Positions 13,125-20,818 are shown, counted from the first letter of the stretch. The stretch is 20,823 nucleotides of DNA from Candidatus Undinarchaeales archaeon SRR5007147.bin71 (GCA_014189675.1 DVAE01000009.1:1-20823), one strand, 5' to 3'. The notes: generated by a model not told the origin, from the letters alone. A program made the numbers and translations.

Positions 13125-14030
13125 CTATTTTTTTCCTCTCAAATACATGTAAATTGTCTGCGCTGCAATTGAGCCCTCTGAGGCAGAAGTTATGAATTGT
13201 TTCAGGGTGCTGTTGTTTGTTATGTCTCCGGCGGCGTAGAACCCGTCTACATTTGTCGTCATTGTTTTGTCGACTTTGATAAATCCCCGGTCATCCATTT
13301 CTACATTTAGTTCTTTTACGAGCTCATTTATTGGGTTTGCCCCAATCTCTATAAAGAGCCCTTCCAATGCAAGCTCTTCACCATTATCAAGCTTGACTCC
13401 TGTGACGGTCTTTTCTCCAAGAACTTCAGTTACATTGACATTAGGTATAACTTTTACATTCTCATTTTCCAGTTTGTATACTTCCTCTGTTGTTATAGGT
13501 TCTGCTCGTATTCTGTCTCCTCTGTAAAGTACATACACTTTTTTTGCTATTGTTGAAAGAAGTAATGTACCGAGTCCTGCCGAATCTCCACCACCTACAA
13601 CTCCTACAACTTTATCTTTGAAGAAGTGTGCGTCGCATGTATAACAATAACTGACGCCTTTTCCTTGTAATTTGTCTTCACCTGGTATTCCAAGCTTTCT
13701 GTGCTTCATCCCTGTTGAATAAATTACAGTTTTCCCTGCGTACTCTGATTTGTTAGTAGTAACTTTAAATCCCTCAGCTGTTTTCTCTATTTTTGTCACA
13801 GTCTCATTAATCATGGGGACTTTGTATTCCTCTACATGCTTGATGAATTTCTGCATAAGATCTATTCCAGTAATTCCTGGATCTCCTATCCAATTGTCAA
13901 CTTTGTGGGCAATATTTCCAGTCCCACCCATATCTGGAGCTATAAGTATTGTGTCAAGACTGAATCTGGCGGCGTAAAGTGCTGCTCCTAATCCGGCAGA
14001 TCCTCCTCCGATAACTATACAATCATGCAT
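13125..14030 (-). CDS. trxB: Thioredoxin reductase-like FAD disulfide reductase
   Basis: 301 residues, the low-molecular-weight two-domain form. FAD motif GGGSAGLGAALYAAR (8-22); redox-active CYTC (C129, C132) in SYCYTCDAHFF; second nucleotide motif GGGDSAGLG (147-154); and the closing ATG-box-like AAGDITNN near the end. It reduces thioredoxin-like proteins; the thioredoxin-like gene at 10802-11122 is a plausible partner. The NAD(P)H loop reads YRGDRIRAEP: where bacterial TrxB has H-R-R-D, here the second arginine is glycine, so NADPH preference is uncertain and NADH or another donor is possible. The ATG at 14030 has a TATA-like box 25 bases upstream. It is too short and differs too much to be the E3 of the dehydrogenase complex. 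Confidence 0.9.
   Translation of the reverse strand: MHDCIVIGGGSAGLGAALYAARFSLDTILIAPDMGGTGNIAHKVDNWIGDPGITGIDLMQKFIKHVEEYKVPMINETVTKIEKTAEGFKVTTNKSEYAGKTVIYSTGMKHRKLGIPGEDKLQGKGVSYCYTCDAHFFKDKVVGVVGGGDSAGLGTLLLSTIAKKVYVLYRGDRIRAEPITTEEVYKLENENVKVIPNVNVTEVLGEKTVTGVKLDNGEELALEGLFIEIGANPINELVKELNVEMDDRGFIKVDKTMTTNVDGFYAAGDITNNSTLKQFITSASEGSIAAQTIYMYLRGKK
13128..13134 (+). terminator. T7 tract after the exonuclease III gene
   Basis: Seven T residues begin eight bases after the exonuclease III stop, within the 3' end of the convergent trxB gene. It could terminate the plus-strand message; it is equally the Lys-Lys codons of trxB on the other strand. Confidence 0.3.
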
Positions 14031-14050
14031 AAGTGCGATAAGTCTTGCTT

Positions 14051-14060
14051 CTATTTAAAG
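14051..14060 (-). promoter_or_regulatory. TATA box of trxB
   Basis: CTTTAAATAG on the minus strand, centred 25 bases before the ATG at 14030, giving a leaderless message separate from the micro-ORF just upstream. Confidence 0.55.
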
Positions 14061-14079
14061 TTTAAAACCTATCTGGAGC

Positions 14080-14151
14080 CTATCGCTTTCTGTGCTTCGG
14101 CCTTTTCTTCTTGCCGACATTGCTTCCGTGTTTTGCTGGTCTTGCACCCAT
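14080..14151 (-). CDS. 23-residue Lys/Arg-rich peptide ORF
   Basis: A complete micro-ORF (ATG to TAG) fills most of the 152-base gap between gatE and trxB. It begins MGARPAKHGSNVGKKK and ends in a run of basic residues; 11 of its 23 residues are Lys, Arg or His at the end, and none is acidic. This composition is that of tiny rRNA-binding ribosomal proteins (the eL41 or bTHX class, 24-26 residues), and the AKHGS piece recalls the N-terminus of archaeal S30e, but I cannot assign it to a family. No clear Shine-Dalgarno is present; a TTAATACA-like box overlaps the gatE stop about 32 bases upstream. Codons are ordinary for this window. It may be cotranscribed with gatE. It could be a chance ORF. 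Confidence 0.45.
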   Translation of the reverse strand: MGARPAKHGSNVGKKKRPKHRKR

Positions 14152-14182
14152 TTTAATCTATTTAACCTATCTCTTTCCTGTA

Positions 14183-16054
14183 TTAAGCCTTTCTATCTAC
14201 TCTTTCAATTTCCTCTTTAAGGATTTTCATTATAATCTTTCCGTCAGTTTTTCCTCGGACTTCCTTCATAACTAATCCCATGAGTGGCTGGAGAGCACGG
14301 TCTTTCTGTTCTTTTATCAATTCCTTTTTTTGTGTCACTATCTGTTTTATCAGCTTTTTCAGATCCTTCTCACTAATTGCCTTTATTCCTGCTTTTTTAA
14401 CAATTGCATCAAGGTTCTTATCTGGTTTCTTAGTCCATTCCTCAAGAATTTTCGGAATAGCTTCCTTGCTGAAATTTCCTTCTGCGAGAGAATTGAAGAG
14501 TTCTGTGTAGTGCTGCTCCTGGAGTATGAATTCTTCGTCCAGTAATTTCACTGCATTAGTGAAGGTGCTAGCGATAATAACTGAGTCTGCCTTTGTTTCC
14601 TTGCTAAGTCTCTCAAACATTTTGAGGAAGTCACTTCTCTGTATTTTTTCTGCAAGATTCTGTGAGAGTCCATATTTTTTCTTGAGCTCTTCAATATATT
14701 CCCGTGGCATTTTCGGAAGGCTTTTCCGTATTTCAGATAGAAGGGCTTTCTGTATAACTTCTGGTGATAAATCTGTTTCAGGATACATTCTTGCTGAGCT
14801 GGCTATTGGTCTCATATATGAACTGTTTCCGTCAGGAAGGGCCTTTCTCGTTTCTCCGGGAATCTCTTTGGCTGCAATGAGGGCTCTGTCTGAAGCTATG
14901 CTTATACATTTTTTACAGTTTTCTTCTGCATCAGCTATAAGTATGAATGCATCTTTTTCTCCGACTCTCAGCTCTTTTCGTATTTTCTCTACTTCGCTTT
15001 CGCTTATTCCATATGCAGGGAGTTCATCAGAGTGGAAGAGTCCGCTTGCTCCATAGGCTTTTGCGTATTCTGAAAGCTCAGTTCCGAAACGCCGACCTTC
15101 CTGTATTTCTCTTCCAAGTATTCCGGCAAATCCTGAAAGCCTTGCCCCGAATACGGTTCCTCCTTTATCAATGGCGGTTCTAAGTATTTTTGATTCTGTT
15201 TTCGCAAGTGCCTTTGAAAGATTTGTTGGTCTTCCTGCAGAAATCTTTGCCTTTGAAAGCTCCTCTTTTATTTCCAGAAGAGAAGTTTGCCGTCTGATTT
15301 CACTTTCAGCATATTTTGGAATCAGATTCAGTTCCTGGACTCCTTTTATTTCTATTCTGGTGCCGTTTTTTATTGATATGTTGAGGTCCTGCCGTATGGT
15401 TCCTATTCCTCGCTTAACTTTTCCAGTTGCTCTTAACATGCCCCCAATTGTCTTTGCAACCTCTCTGGCTTCATCCGGGCTTCGTATATCCGGATCCGTT
15501 GCTATTTCTATTAAAGGAACTCCTAGTCTGTCTAGGTTATAGCCTACTTTTCCATCCTCTCTTCCAACTATTCTTGCAGAGTCTTCTTCGAGACAGATAG
15601 TCTGTATTCGTATTTCTCCATCTGCAATTTCTAGGAGTCCTCCTGTAGCTACAAGGGAAGTTCTTTGGAATCCTGTTGTGTTTGAGCCGTCTATGACAGT
15701 TTTTCTCATTACATGAAGTTCGTCGACTATTCTACTGTCTAGAAGGAGGGACATCTGTAGTGCGGTTGAAAGAGATTCTGAGTCTATCTGTTTTGGGGGC
15801 TCTTCGTCAAGCTCTACAAGGCAATTTGAATCATTGTAAAAATTATAACTGTATATATTTCCACGCACTTCTGCCTGCATTGCCGCAAGGTCAATTGTCC
15901 CGGATTCTCCTGCTACTGCCTGAAGTTTTCGTTCTACGGTGTAATCGGGATCCTCTTCCTGTGACGCACTTGGACATCTGCAAAAGAGCTTTCCAGTCTC
16001 TAATTGCTGGTGTATCTCAAGACCTATCTTCAGTTCTAGCTTCTTGTAGTCCAT
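14183..16054 (-). CDS. gatE: Glu-tRNA(Gln) amidotransferase subunit E
   Basis: 623 residues, full length for GatE. With GatD it converts Glu-tRNA(Gln) to Gln-tRNA(Gln), the archaea-specific route; GatE activates the tRNA-bound glutamate and holds the tRNA. Marks: KIGLEIHQQLETGKLFCRCPS (9-29, GatB/E cradle with the Cys pair), TVIDGSNTTGFQRT, CLEEDSAR, GVPLIEIATDPDIRSPDEA, GTIRQDLNISI, then the aspartyl-tRNA-synthetase-like insertion (about 270-420) that distinguishes GatE from GatB, then SSARMYPETDL and the C-terminal YqeY-like helical domain ending in LMGLVMKEVRGKTDGK. It has its own TATA box 25 bases upstream, although it follows gatD and the acyltransferase gene on the same strand. Confidence 0.97.
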   Translation of the reverse strand: MDYKKLELKIGLEIHQQLETGKLFCRCPSASQEEDPDYTVERKLQAVAGESGTIDLAAMQAEVRGNIYSYNFYNDSNCLVELDEEPPKQIDSESLSTALQMSLLLDSRIVDELHVMRKTVIDGSNTTGFQRTSLVATGGLLEIADGEIRIQTICLEEDSARIVGREDGKVGYNLDRLGVPLIEIATDPDIRSPDEAREVAKTIGGMLRATGKVKRGIGTIRQDLNISIKNGTRIEIKGVQELNLIPKYAESEIRRQTSLLEIKEELSKAKISAGRPTNLSKALAKTESKILRTAIDKGGTVFGARLSGFAGILGREIQEGRRFGTELSEYAKAYGASGLFHSDELPAYGISESEVEKIRKELRVGEKDAFILIADAEENCKKCISIASDRALIAAKEIPGETRKALPDGNSSYMRPIASSARMYPETDLSPEVIQKALLSEIRKSLPKMPREYIEELKKKYGLSQNLAEKIQRSDFLKMFERLSKETKADSVIIASTFTNAVKLLDEEFILQEQHYTELFNSLAEGNFSKEAIPKILEEWTKKPDKNLDAIVKKAGIKAISEKDLKKLIKQIVTQKKELIKEQKDRALQPLMGLVMKEVRGKTDGKIIMKILKEEIERVDRKA

Positions 16055-16074
16055 AATTCGGTTTTCTTTTCCGC

Positions 16075-16084
16075 GTTTATTTAC
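16075..16084 (-). promoter_or_regulatory. TATA box of gatE
   Basis: GTAAATAAAC on the minus strand, centred 25 bases before the gatE ATG, in the 30-base gap after the acyltransferase gene. It allows gatE expression apart from gatD. Confidence 0.5.
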
Positions 16085-16798
16085 TTATCCTATTATTGCA
16101 AGCACCAATGCTATTGAAATTGGCTGGTGTATTAGATATAGTAGGAGGGAATTTCTTCCTAGGAATGAAAGAAACTTAATTACCTTCATCTTTGAAAAGT
16201 CGGGAAGTCTGTAATGTCGTTTTCCCTTTTTATAGAATGAGTTTCCTATGAATATTCCAAAAAGGACATAGCCGAACCAGGGAAAAAGCGGGAAGTAGTC
16301 AAAGGTGTAAAAGTTTGCGGGAGCAATTCCGAGCCATAAGAGAGAGTAAGTCTGGACTCGTGTTTCCATCATTATAATCCCTGCAAACAGAGCAAGTAAT
16401 CCTACAACAAAGGCAGATTTCCTTCTTGCCAGGAATGGATAAGCAAGTATTACTGAAAGGCCGATGAAGTGCAATATCCCAAAGTAGATGGTTCCCTCTT
16501 CCAGAAATATCCAGGTCACAGCTGTTATAAGAAGTCCCCAGCTGAATATTTTGAGGCCTCTCCTTGTGTAGTGCTCGAGGCTCCTCCTATTTCGGTTGTA
16601 GCTTAGTGTGAGAGATATTCCTACAAGCAATATGAATGTCAGCGCTATTGACCGTGCGAAAATCCACCATCCACCTTGTCCTATTTTCCATCCCAGGCTT
16701 CCAAAGTAGTTAAGGTCGAACAAAAAATGAAAGGCTATCATTGCAGTTATTGCAATTCCTCTCAGAGCGTCAATTTCCCACAGGCGATCTTTTTCCAT
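16085..16798 (-). CDS. DUF1624-type membrane acyltransferase
   Basis: 237 residues, about seven membrane helices. It matches the heparan-alpha-glucosaminide N-acetyltransferase catalytic family (DUF1624): LWEIDALRGIAI (6-17) at the first helix, MIAFHFLFDL with H24, SLTLSYNRNRRSLEHYTRRG in the first loop, FGILHFIGLSVILAY (106-120, H110), FDYFPLFPWFGYVLFGIFIG (166-185) and the last-helix LGRNSLLLYLIHQP (213-226). Family members move acetyl groups across the membrane to sugars or lipids; this one's acceptor is unknown. The ATG shares a base with the gatD stop (TAATG), so it is coupled to gatD, an odd partner for a membrane enzyme. Confidence 0.85.
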   Translation of the reverse strand: MEKDRLWEIDALRGIAITAMIAFHFLFDLNYFGSLGWKIGQGGWWIFARSIALTFILLVGISLTLSYNRNRRSLEHYTRRGLKIFSWGLLITAVTWIFLEEGTIYFGILHFIGLSVILAYPFLARRKSAFVVGLLALFAGIIMMETRVQTYSLLWLGIAPANFYTFDYFPLFPWFGYVLFGIFIGNSFYKKGKRHYRLPDFSKMKVIKFLSFLGRNSLLLYLIHQPISIALVLAIIG

Positions 16799-18093
16799 TA
16801 ATATAGGAAGGATTCAGGTCGTATCCTTTCATTTATTTCACCAGAAATGTTCTCAAGCATCTTCTCCTCAACTTCAGAACGCTTGAAATTTCCCAGAGCC
16901 CAGGCAAGCTTTACATAAGCTGTTTCTGGTAGCATATCCTTGAGGTAGATAACTCCTGCATTTTTTAGAAGCCTTCCAGCGCTGTAAATCATTGAGTCTG
17001 TTGTTCCATAAAGTGCTTGACTTGTCATTCCTACAAAGATTCCACTGTCAACAGCATTTTCGACAGACTTTAACCAGCTGTCTTTCTTGTCCAGGGCTTG
17101 AGTTGCGACATGTCCGAATCCAGTTCCGGCTATTATAATTCCTTTGTACTTTTTATCTATGTAGTGTTCAAGAATTTCCGGTCGGGCTCCAGGATATGAG
17201 TGAATAAGCGCTACCTTTTCCTCTACTTTGTCAAGGAGCTTCGGTTTTCCACTGCTCCTTTCGCTGTACTGTGCTCCCGTCATTACTAAATTTCCGTCGG
17301 GCCAGATTTTTGCAATGGGCTCGTCATTTATAGGTCTGAATGCATCCCTCCTGGAGGTGTGCATTTTTCTGACTTTTGTTCCTTTGCTTGCTATGCAGTA
17401 TTCGTCAGAGCTCCCTGCGTGCATAACTATTGCAACTTCTGCAATGTCTGAAAGACAGTAATGTGTAGCGCATAGCATGTTCATCAGTCCGTCAAAACTT
17501 CCTCTGTCCGCTGATCTTTGGGCTCCGACAACTGCGATGGGCTTGTTTAATCCCTGTATCATGAACGAGAGTGCAGCAGAAGTATAGTGAAGTGTGTCAG
17601 TTCCGTGCGTTACTATTACTCCTTCTGTATCTTTGCTAAGTTCGCTGTAAACTTCCTTGGCTATTTTAGACCAGTCTTTGTGGCTTATGTCCTCGCTGAG
17701 AAGGCTGAAAGGCTGTTTTATATCACTTATCTGTGCAATTTCTGCAAGTTTTGGCATTCCTGCAAGAAGCTCTTCCCCTGTTTTGAATGGAGAAACGCCT
17801 CCTGTTTTGTAATCAACCTTTGATGTTATGGTTCCCCCTGTTGATACGACAGAGATTTTTGGAAGCCCTTTTCTGGCCTTTACTCTGACTTTTGGAGCTC
17901 GTGTCTTTCTACTTTCTGGTACTCGTTCAATTTTTGAAATATCTTTTTTTGAAATTCCTATATTGTAGCCTGAATTCAACTTAAGTACTATGTGTTCTTT
18001 GTCAGACAACTCACTCCGTGGCATTAAAATGCCTTCGTAGCTGGCTTTCCGTGTTTTTATTTTAACCTTGTCGCCGATACTTGGCTGAGCCAT
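16798..18093 (-). CDS. gatD: Glu-tRNA(Gln) amidotransferase subunit D
   Basis: 431 residues from the chosen start. GatD is the asparaginase-like subunit that releases ammonia from glutamine (or asparagine) for GatE. It has an N-terminal SH3-like barrel (about 1-60, GDKVKIKTRKASYEGILMPR), a basic linker, and an asparaginase domain with the first catalytic-threonine motif STGGTITSK (84-92), the second motif THGTDTLHYTSAAL (162-175) and VVGAQRSADRGSFDG. The ATG at 18093 is preferred to one at 18102 because the TATA box lies 26 bases before it. It is divergent from the prenyl synthase gene and is followed, with overlap, by the membrane acyltransferase and then gatE. The GatD/GatE pair is a solid archaeal marker. 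Confidence 0.96.
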   Translation of the reverse strand: MAQPSIGDKVKIKTRKASYEGILMPRSELSDKEHIVLKLNSGYNIGISKKDISKIERVPESRKTRAPKVRVKARKGLPKISVVSTGGTITSKVDYKTGGVSPFKTGEELLAGMPKLAEIAQISDIKQPFSLLSEDISHKDWSKIAKEVYSELSKDTEGVIVTHGTDTLHYTSAALSFMIQGLNKPIAVVGAQRSADRGSFDGLMNMLCATHYCLSDIAEVAIVMHAGSSDEYCIASKGTKVRKMHTSRRDAFRPINDEPIAKIWPDGNLVMTGAQYSERSSGKPKLLDKVEEKVALIHSYPGARPEILEHYIDKKYKGIIIAGTGFGHVATQALDKKDSWLKSVENAVDSGIFVGMTSQALYGTTDSMIYSAGRLLKNAGVIYLKDMLPETAYVKLAWALGNFKRSEVEEKMLENISGEINERIRPESFLY

Positions 18094-18100
18094 ATCCAAC

Positions 18101-18124
18101 ATATATTTATTCTTGTTATATACT
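18101..18124. promoter_or_regulatory. Interleaved divergent TATA boxes of gatD and the prenyl synthase gene
   Basis: ATATATTTAT (18101-18110) is centred about 27 bases before the plus-strand ATG at 18133, and GTTATATAC (18115-18123) about 26 bases before the minus-strand ATG at 18093. Each box lies between the other and its own gene, so the two promoters cross over and should compete for TBP. Confidence 0.5.
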
Positions 18125-18132
18125 TATTGAGT

Positions 18133-19113
18133 ATGACTCTTGAAAAGGAGATGGCTTCTCGAGCTAAAAGGATTGATGCAGCTATTGAGGCGGCTCTTGA
18201 GGGTAGCCTTGAGCAGCTTTCCGGTCCAATGAAGTATCATACTCTTTCCGGAGGGAAGAGGGTTCGTCCTATTCTATGCATCTTAGCCTGCGAGCTGTCT
18301 GGAGGAAGTCCTGACGAAGCAGTTCATGCTGCAAGTGCTCTTGAGCTTGCACATTCCTTTTCATTGGTTCATGATGATATAGTGGATGCGGATGATTTGC
18401 GCCGAGGCAAGGAAAGTCTCTGGAAAAAATACGGAAACTCGGTTGCAATAAATTCTGGTGACGGTCTGTTTTCCCTTTCCTACTGTGAGATTCTGAAAAC
18501 TGATGCAGATTCTGATATTTTAGTCCGTGTAATGAAGGAATTTTCAAAAGGTATTATCAAAATGTGCGAAGGCCAGTCACTTGACCTGGATTTTGAGAGC
18601 CGTGAAAAGGTCTCCCTTGACGAGTATATTGAAATGTCCTCTCTGAAGACTGGTGCTTTTCTTGAGGCTTCAGCCTTAATTGGGGGGATTCTTGGAGGAG
18701 CTTCAGATGCCCAGCTTGAAGCTCTTTCTCTATATTCAAAAAACTGGGGTCTTGCTTTCCAGCTCTGGGATGATTTTATAGATTTCTCTTCAGAGAGTAC
18801 GGGAAAAACACAAAATTCGGATATCAAAAAAGGCAAGAAAACAAGTGTGGTATGTCACGCTCTTTCAAGCCTGGAGTCTGAAGACAGAAAAAAGCTTCTT
18901 GAGATACTAAACACCTCTTCAGAAAGCACTTCAGATGAGCTTGTTCTTGAAGCAGTTTCTCTCCTTGAAAAAAGTGGCTCAATTGATTTTGTAAGGCAAA
19001 TGGCAGAGGAACTCTTAAGTGAGGCCAAATCTGCTCTAGACGCTTTTCCGGACTCAGAGCTCAAAAATATCCTTTTAGAATTCGCTGACTATTGCATAAA
19101 GAGGGAATTTTGA
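18133..19113 (+). CDS. idsA: Geranylgeranyl (or farnesyl) diphosphate synthase
   Basis: 326 residues of the trans-prenyl diphosphate synthase family, making the C20 (or C15) chain of archaeal lipids. First aspartate motif VHDDIVDADDLRRG (79-92, D81 and D82), second motif LWDDFID (211-217), GGKRVRPIL (40-48) for isopentenyl diphosphate binding, GQSLDLDFE (147-155) and SLKTGAFLEAS (170-180). Phenylalanine stands five residues before the first aspartate (HSFSLVHDD), as I recall in the Sulfolobus geranylgeranyl synthase, favouring C20. The ATG at 18133 suits the TATA box 27 bases upstream; a TTG at 18127 is in frame but less likely. Its 3' end overlaps the convergent exported-protein gene by 25 bases. 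It complements the mevalonate decarboxylase in this window. Confidence 0.93.
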   Translation: MTLEKEMASRAKRIDAAIEAALEGSLEQLSGPMKYHTLSGGKRVRPILCILACELSGGSPDEAVHAASALELAHSFSLVHDDIVDADDLRRGKESLWKKYGNSVAINSGDGLFSLSYCEILKTDADSDILVRVMKEFSKGIIKMCEGQSLDLDFESREKVSLDEYIEMSSLKTGAFLEASALIGGILGGASDAQLEALSLYSKNWGLAFQLWDDFIDFSSESTGKTQNSDIKKGKKTSVVCHALSSLESEDRKKLLEILNTSSESTSDELVLEAVSLLEKSGSIDFVRQMAEELLSEAKSALDAFPDSELKNILLEFADYCIKREF

Positions 19114-19631
19114 TTTCTGGATTTCAGTGCGAGAGCTGCTGAAAGCATTAGAAAGCCGGTCCACATCAGTATCTTTCCAAGTTCTTTGTTCAGAATTATT
19201 CCTTGTACTGGTAGATTGATTGCTGCCTGAGCCGGTATAGCATCCACCTTGGAAACTTCCTCATCAAGTTCTTCCTCAGCTTCAGCGATTTCTTCTATTT
19301 CTGACAAAGAAACGAGTGTTAAATTTTCTCCGACAAAAATTTCAACTAGATTTACTTCAACTGAGAAAACAAAAGTGGAGTGACTTCCTCCGTCGCTGGC
19401 AAGAATTGCTATAGAGTGTAGTCCTCTTCCTGAAGCATTGACAGTGAGCTTTGTTCCATTCAGAGAATATTTTAGTGGGCTCGCAACTACAAATGAAACG
19501 TCCTTGGAAAATCTTCCTGTCGAGTTCAAATCTATTTCAATTACATCCCCCTGGGCTATCGAAAAATCTGCGGCTAGTGCCGGACTGCTTATTAGTGCAA
19601 GAGCCGCTAAAGTGAAAATCGGCCATCTCAT
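19089..19631 (-). CDS. Exported, C-terminally membrane-anchored protein
   Basis: 180 residues, unknown function. Signal peptide MRWPIFTLAALALISSPALA with an Ala-x-Ala cut around residue 20. Then a beta-rich, Ig/cadherin-like extracellular segment (about 21-105) with possible N-glycosylation sequons (NST, NGT, NAS, NLT), a long acidic helix (IEEIAEAEEELDEEVSK, about 112-128), and a membrane helix (ILMWTGFLMLSAALAL, about 154-169) with a short basic cytoplasmic tail. The topology is that of an archaeal surface or S-layer-associated protein. Leaderless start 26 bases after a TTTTTAAG box. Its end runs 25 bases into the convergent prenyl synthase gene. The beta-domain family is a guess. Confidence 0.75.
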   Translation of the reverse strand: MRWPIFTLAALALISSPALAADFSIAQGDVIEIDLNSTGRFSKDVSFVVASPLKYSLNGTKLTVNASGRGLHSIAILASDGGSHSTFVFSVEVNLVEIFVGENLTLVSLSEIEEIAEAEEELDEEVSKVDAIPAQAAINLPVQGIILNKELGKILMWTGFLMLSAALALKSRNQNSLFMQ

Positions 19632-19652
19632 AAGTATTCTCTTGGCTGGGCA

Positions 19653-19662
19653 CTTAAAAATA
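19653..19662 (-). promoter_or_regulatory. TATA box of the exported-protein gene
   Basis: TATTTTTAAG on the minus strand, centred about 26 bases before the ATG at 19631, in the gap after ftsY. Confidence 0.5.
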
Positions 19663-19685
19663 TTGTTTAACTTTCAGAGTTTATA

Positions 19686-20789
19686 TTATTCGAAAACCTT
19701 TTCTACTAACCAGTCCGGGTTGAATTCTTCAATATCCTCATAACCTTGCCCGGTTCCGAGATAAATTATTGGCTTTTCTGTCATATGGCTTATTGATATA
19801 CAGGCTCCGCCTTTTACGTCACAATCTGCCTTTGTCAGAACAGAGGCGTCTATTCCTACTGCCTCGTTGAAGCTTTTTGCCTGCTCTGCCGCGTCATTTC
19901 CTGTCAGAGAGTCTCCGACAAAAATTGTTATATCTGGATTATTTACTCTCACAACTTTTTTTAGCTCATCCATCAAATTTAAGTCGGCATGAGAGCGTCC
20001 AGCTGTATCGCCAAGGACAACATCAATTCCCTTTGCCTTCGCATGCTCAACTGCGTCATAAATTACTGCCGCGGCATCGGAACCTCTCTGCTGCTTCACA
20101 ATTGGAACTTTAAGAGCCTTTGCGTGGACGTCCAGTTGCTCTATTGCCGCTGCTCTGAATGTGTCACCTGCTGCCATAAGTACTGAAATTCCTTTGTTCT
20201 GAAGAACTTGTGCAAACTTTCCAATTGTCATAGTTTTTCCGGATCCATTGAATCCAACGAACAATATCAATGTCGGTCCTCCTTCCTTTTCCCGTATTTT
20301 TTCTATAATATCCAAGTCTCCGACCTCGAGCGTATTTTCGATAGCTGCTTTTAGAGCGCTTGTTATGGCCTTTTCTGCTGTTTCTCCTTTCTTCAAATCT
20401 GTTTCAAGAAGTCTCTCTTTTGTATCCTCTGTGATTCTCTCAGTTACTTCCTTTGCAACATCGTTTTCAAGAAGAGCAAGCTCAAGCTCCCATAATATGC
20501 TATCAAGGCTCTTTTCTGAAATGTGCCTCCTTGTTATTTTTTTGAGAATGCTTCGTTTTTTTCGCGGCTTTTCAGCTTTGGAATCTTCGGTTTTCTTCTC
20601 TTCTTCAACTTCCTCTTCTGCGTCTTTTTTGGATTTCTTCTTCTTTTCTTTTGGTTTTTTCTTAGTATCCTCTTTAATCTCTTCAATCTCCTCTTCAACA
20701 AGAACTTCCTCTTCTACTTCCTCTGTTTCTGCCTCTTTTCCGGCTTTGTCGAAAAAGCCCTTTAGCTTCTTTTTAAGATTTCCAAACAT
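19686..20789 (-). CDS. ftsY: Signal recognition particle receptor FtsY
   Basis: 367 residues. It docks SRP-ribosome complexes at the membrane and cycles GTP with SRP54. The N-terminal 80 residues are an amphipathic start (MFGNLKKKLKGFF) followed by a low-complexity Glu/Lys tail that replaces the bacterial A domain and probably contacts lipid. The four-helix N domain is about 85-155. The GTPase (G) domain shows GFNGSGKT (179-186), GDTFRAAAIEQL, DTAGRSHADL (261-270), TKAD (319-322) and GTGQGYEDI (345-353). TATA-like TAATAAG lies 25 bases before the ATG. Archaeal-type GTGQ and the short N domain fit archaeal FtsY. Confidence 0.97.
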   Translation of the reverse strand: MFGNLKKKLKGFFDKAGKEAETEEVEEEVLVEEEIEEIKEDTKKKPKEKKKKSKKDAEEEVEEEKKTEDSKAEKPRKKRSILKKITRRHISEKSLDSILWELELALLENDVAKEVTERITEDTKERLLETDLKKGETAEKAITSALKAAIENTLEVGDLDIIEKIREKEGGPTLILFVGFNGSGKTMTIGKFAQVLQNKGISVLMAAGDTFRAAAIEQLDVHAKALKVPIVKQQRGSDAAAVIYDAVEHAKAKGIDVVLGDTAGRSHADLNLMDELKKVVRVNNPDITIFVGDSLTGNDAAEQAKSFNEAVGIDASVLTKADCDVKGGACISISHMTEKPIIYLGTGQGYEDIEEFNPDWLVEKVFE

Positions 20790-20809
20790 AATTAATCATA
20801 CGACTCCTG

Positions 20810-20818
20810 CTTATTAGT
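20810..20818 (-). promoter_or_regulatory. TATA box of ftsY
   Basis: CTAATAAGC on the minus strand, centred 25 bases before the ftsY ATG, close to the symmetric box sequence at 12336. Confidence 0.5.

Noticed and set aside
13125-14030. Flavoprotein as the missing E3 of the dehydrogenase complex
   Set aside because: It is about 300 residues with CYTC in the middle, the thioredoxin reductase layout; E3 is about 450 residues with CxxxxC near the N-terminus and a dimer domain.
14526-15056. 176-residue plus-strand ORF, Ser/Leu-rich
   Set aside because: Antisense to gatE; composition is that of a complementary frame.
20248-20817. 189-residue Ser/Phe-rich plus-strand ORF resembling a membrane protein
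   Set aside because: It is the mirror of the Glu/Lys-rich ftsY N-terminus; GAA/AAG codons read backwards give Phe/Ser/Leu runs.
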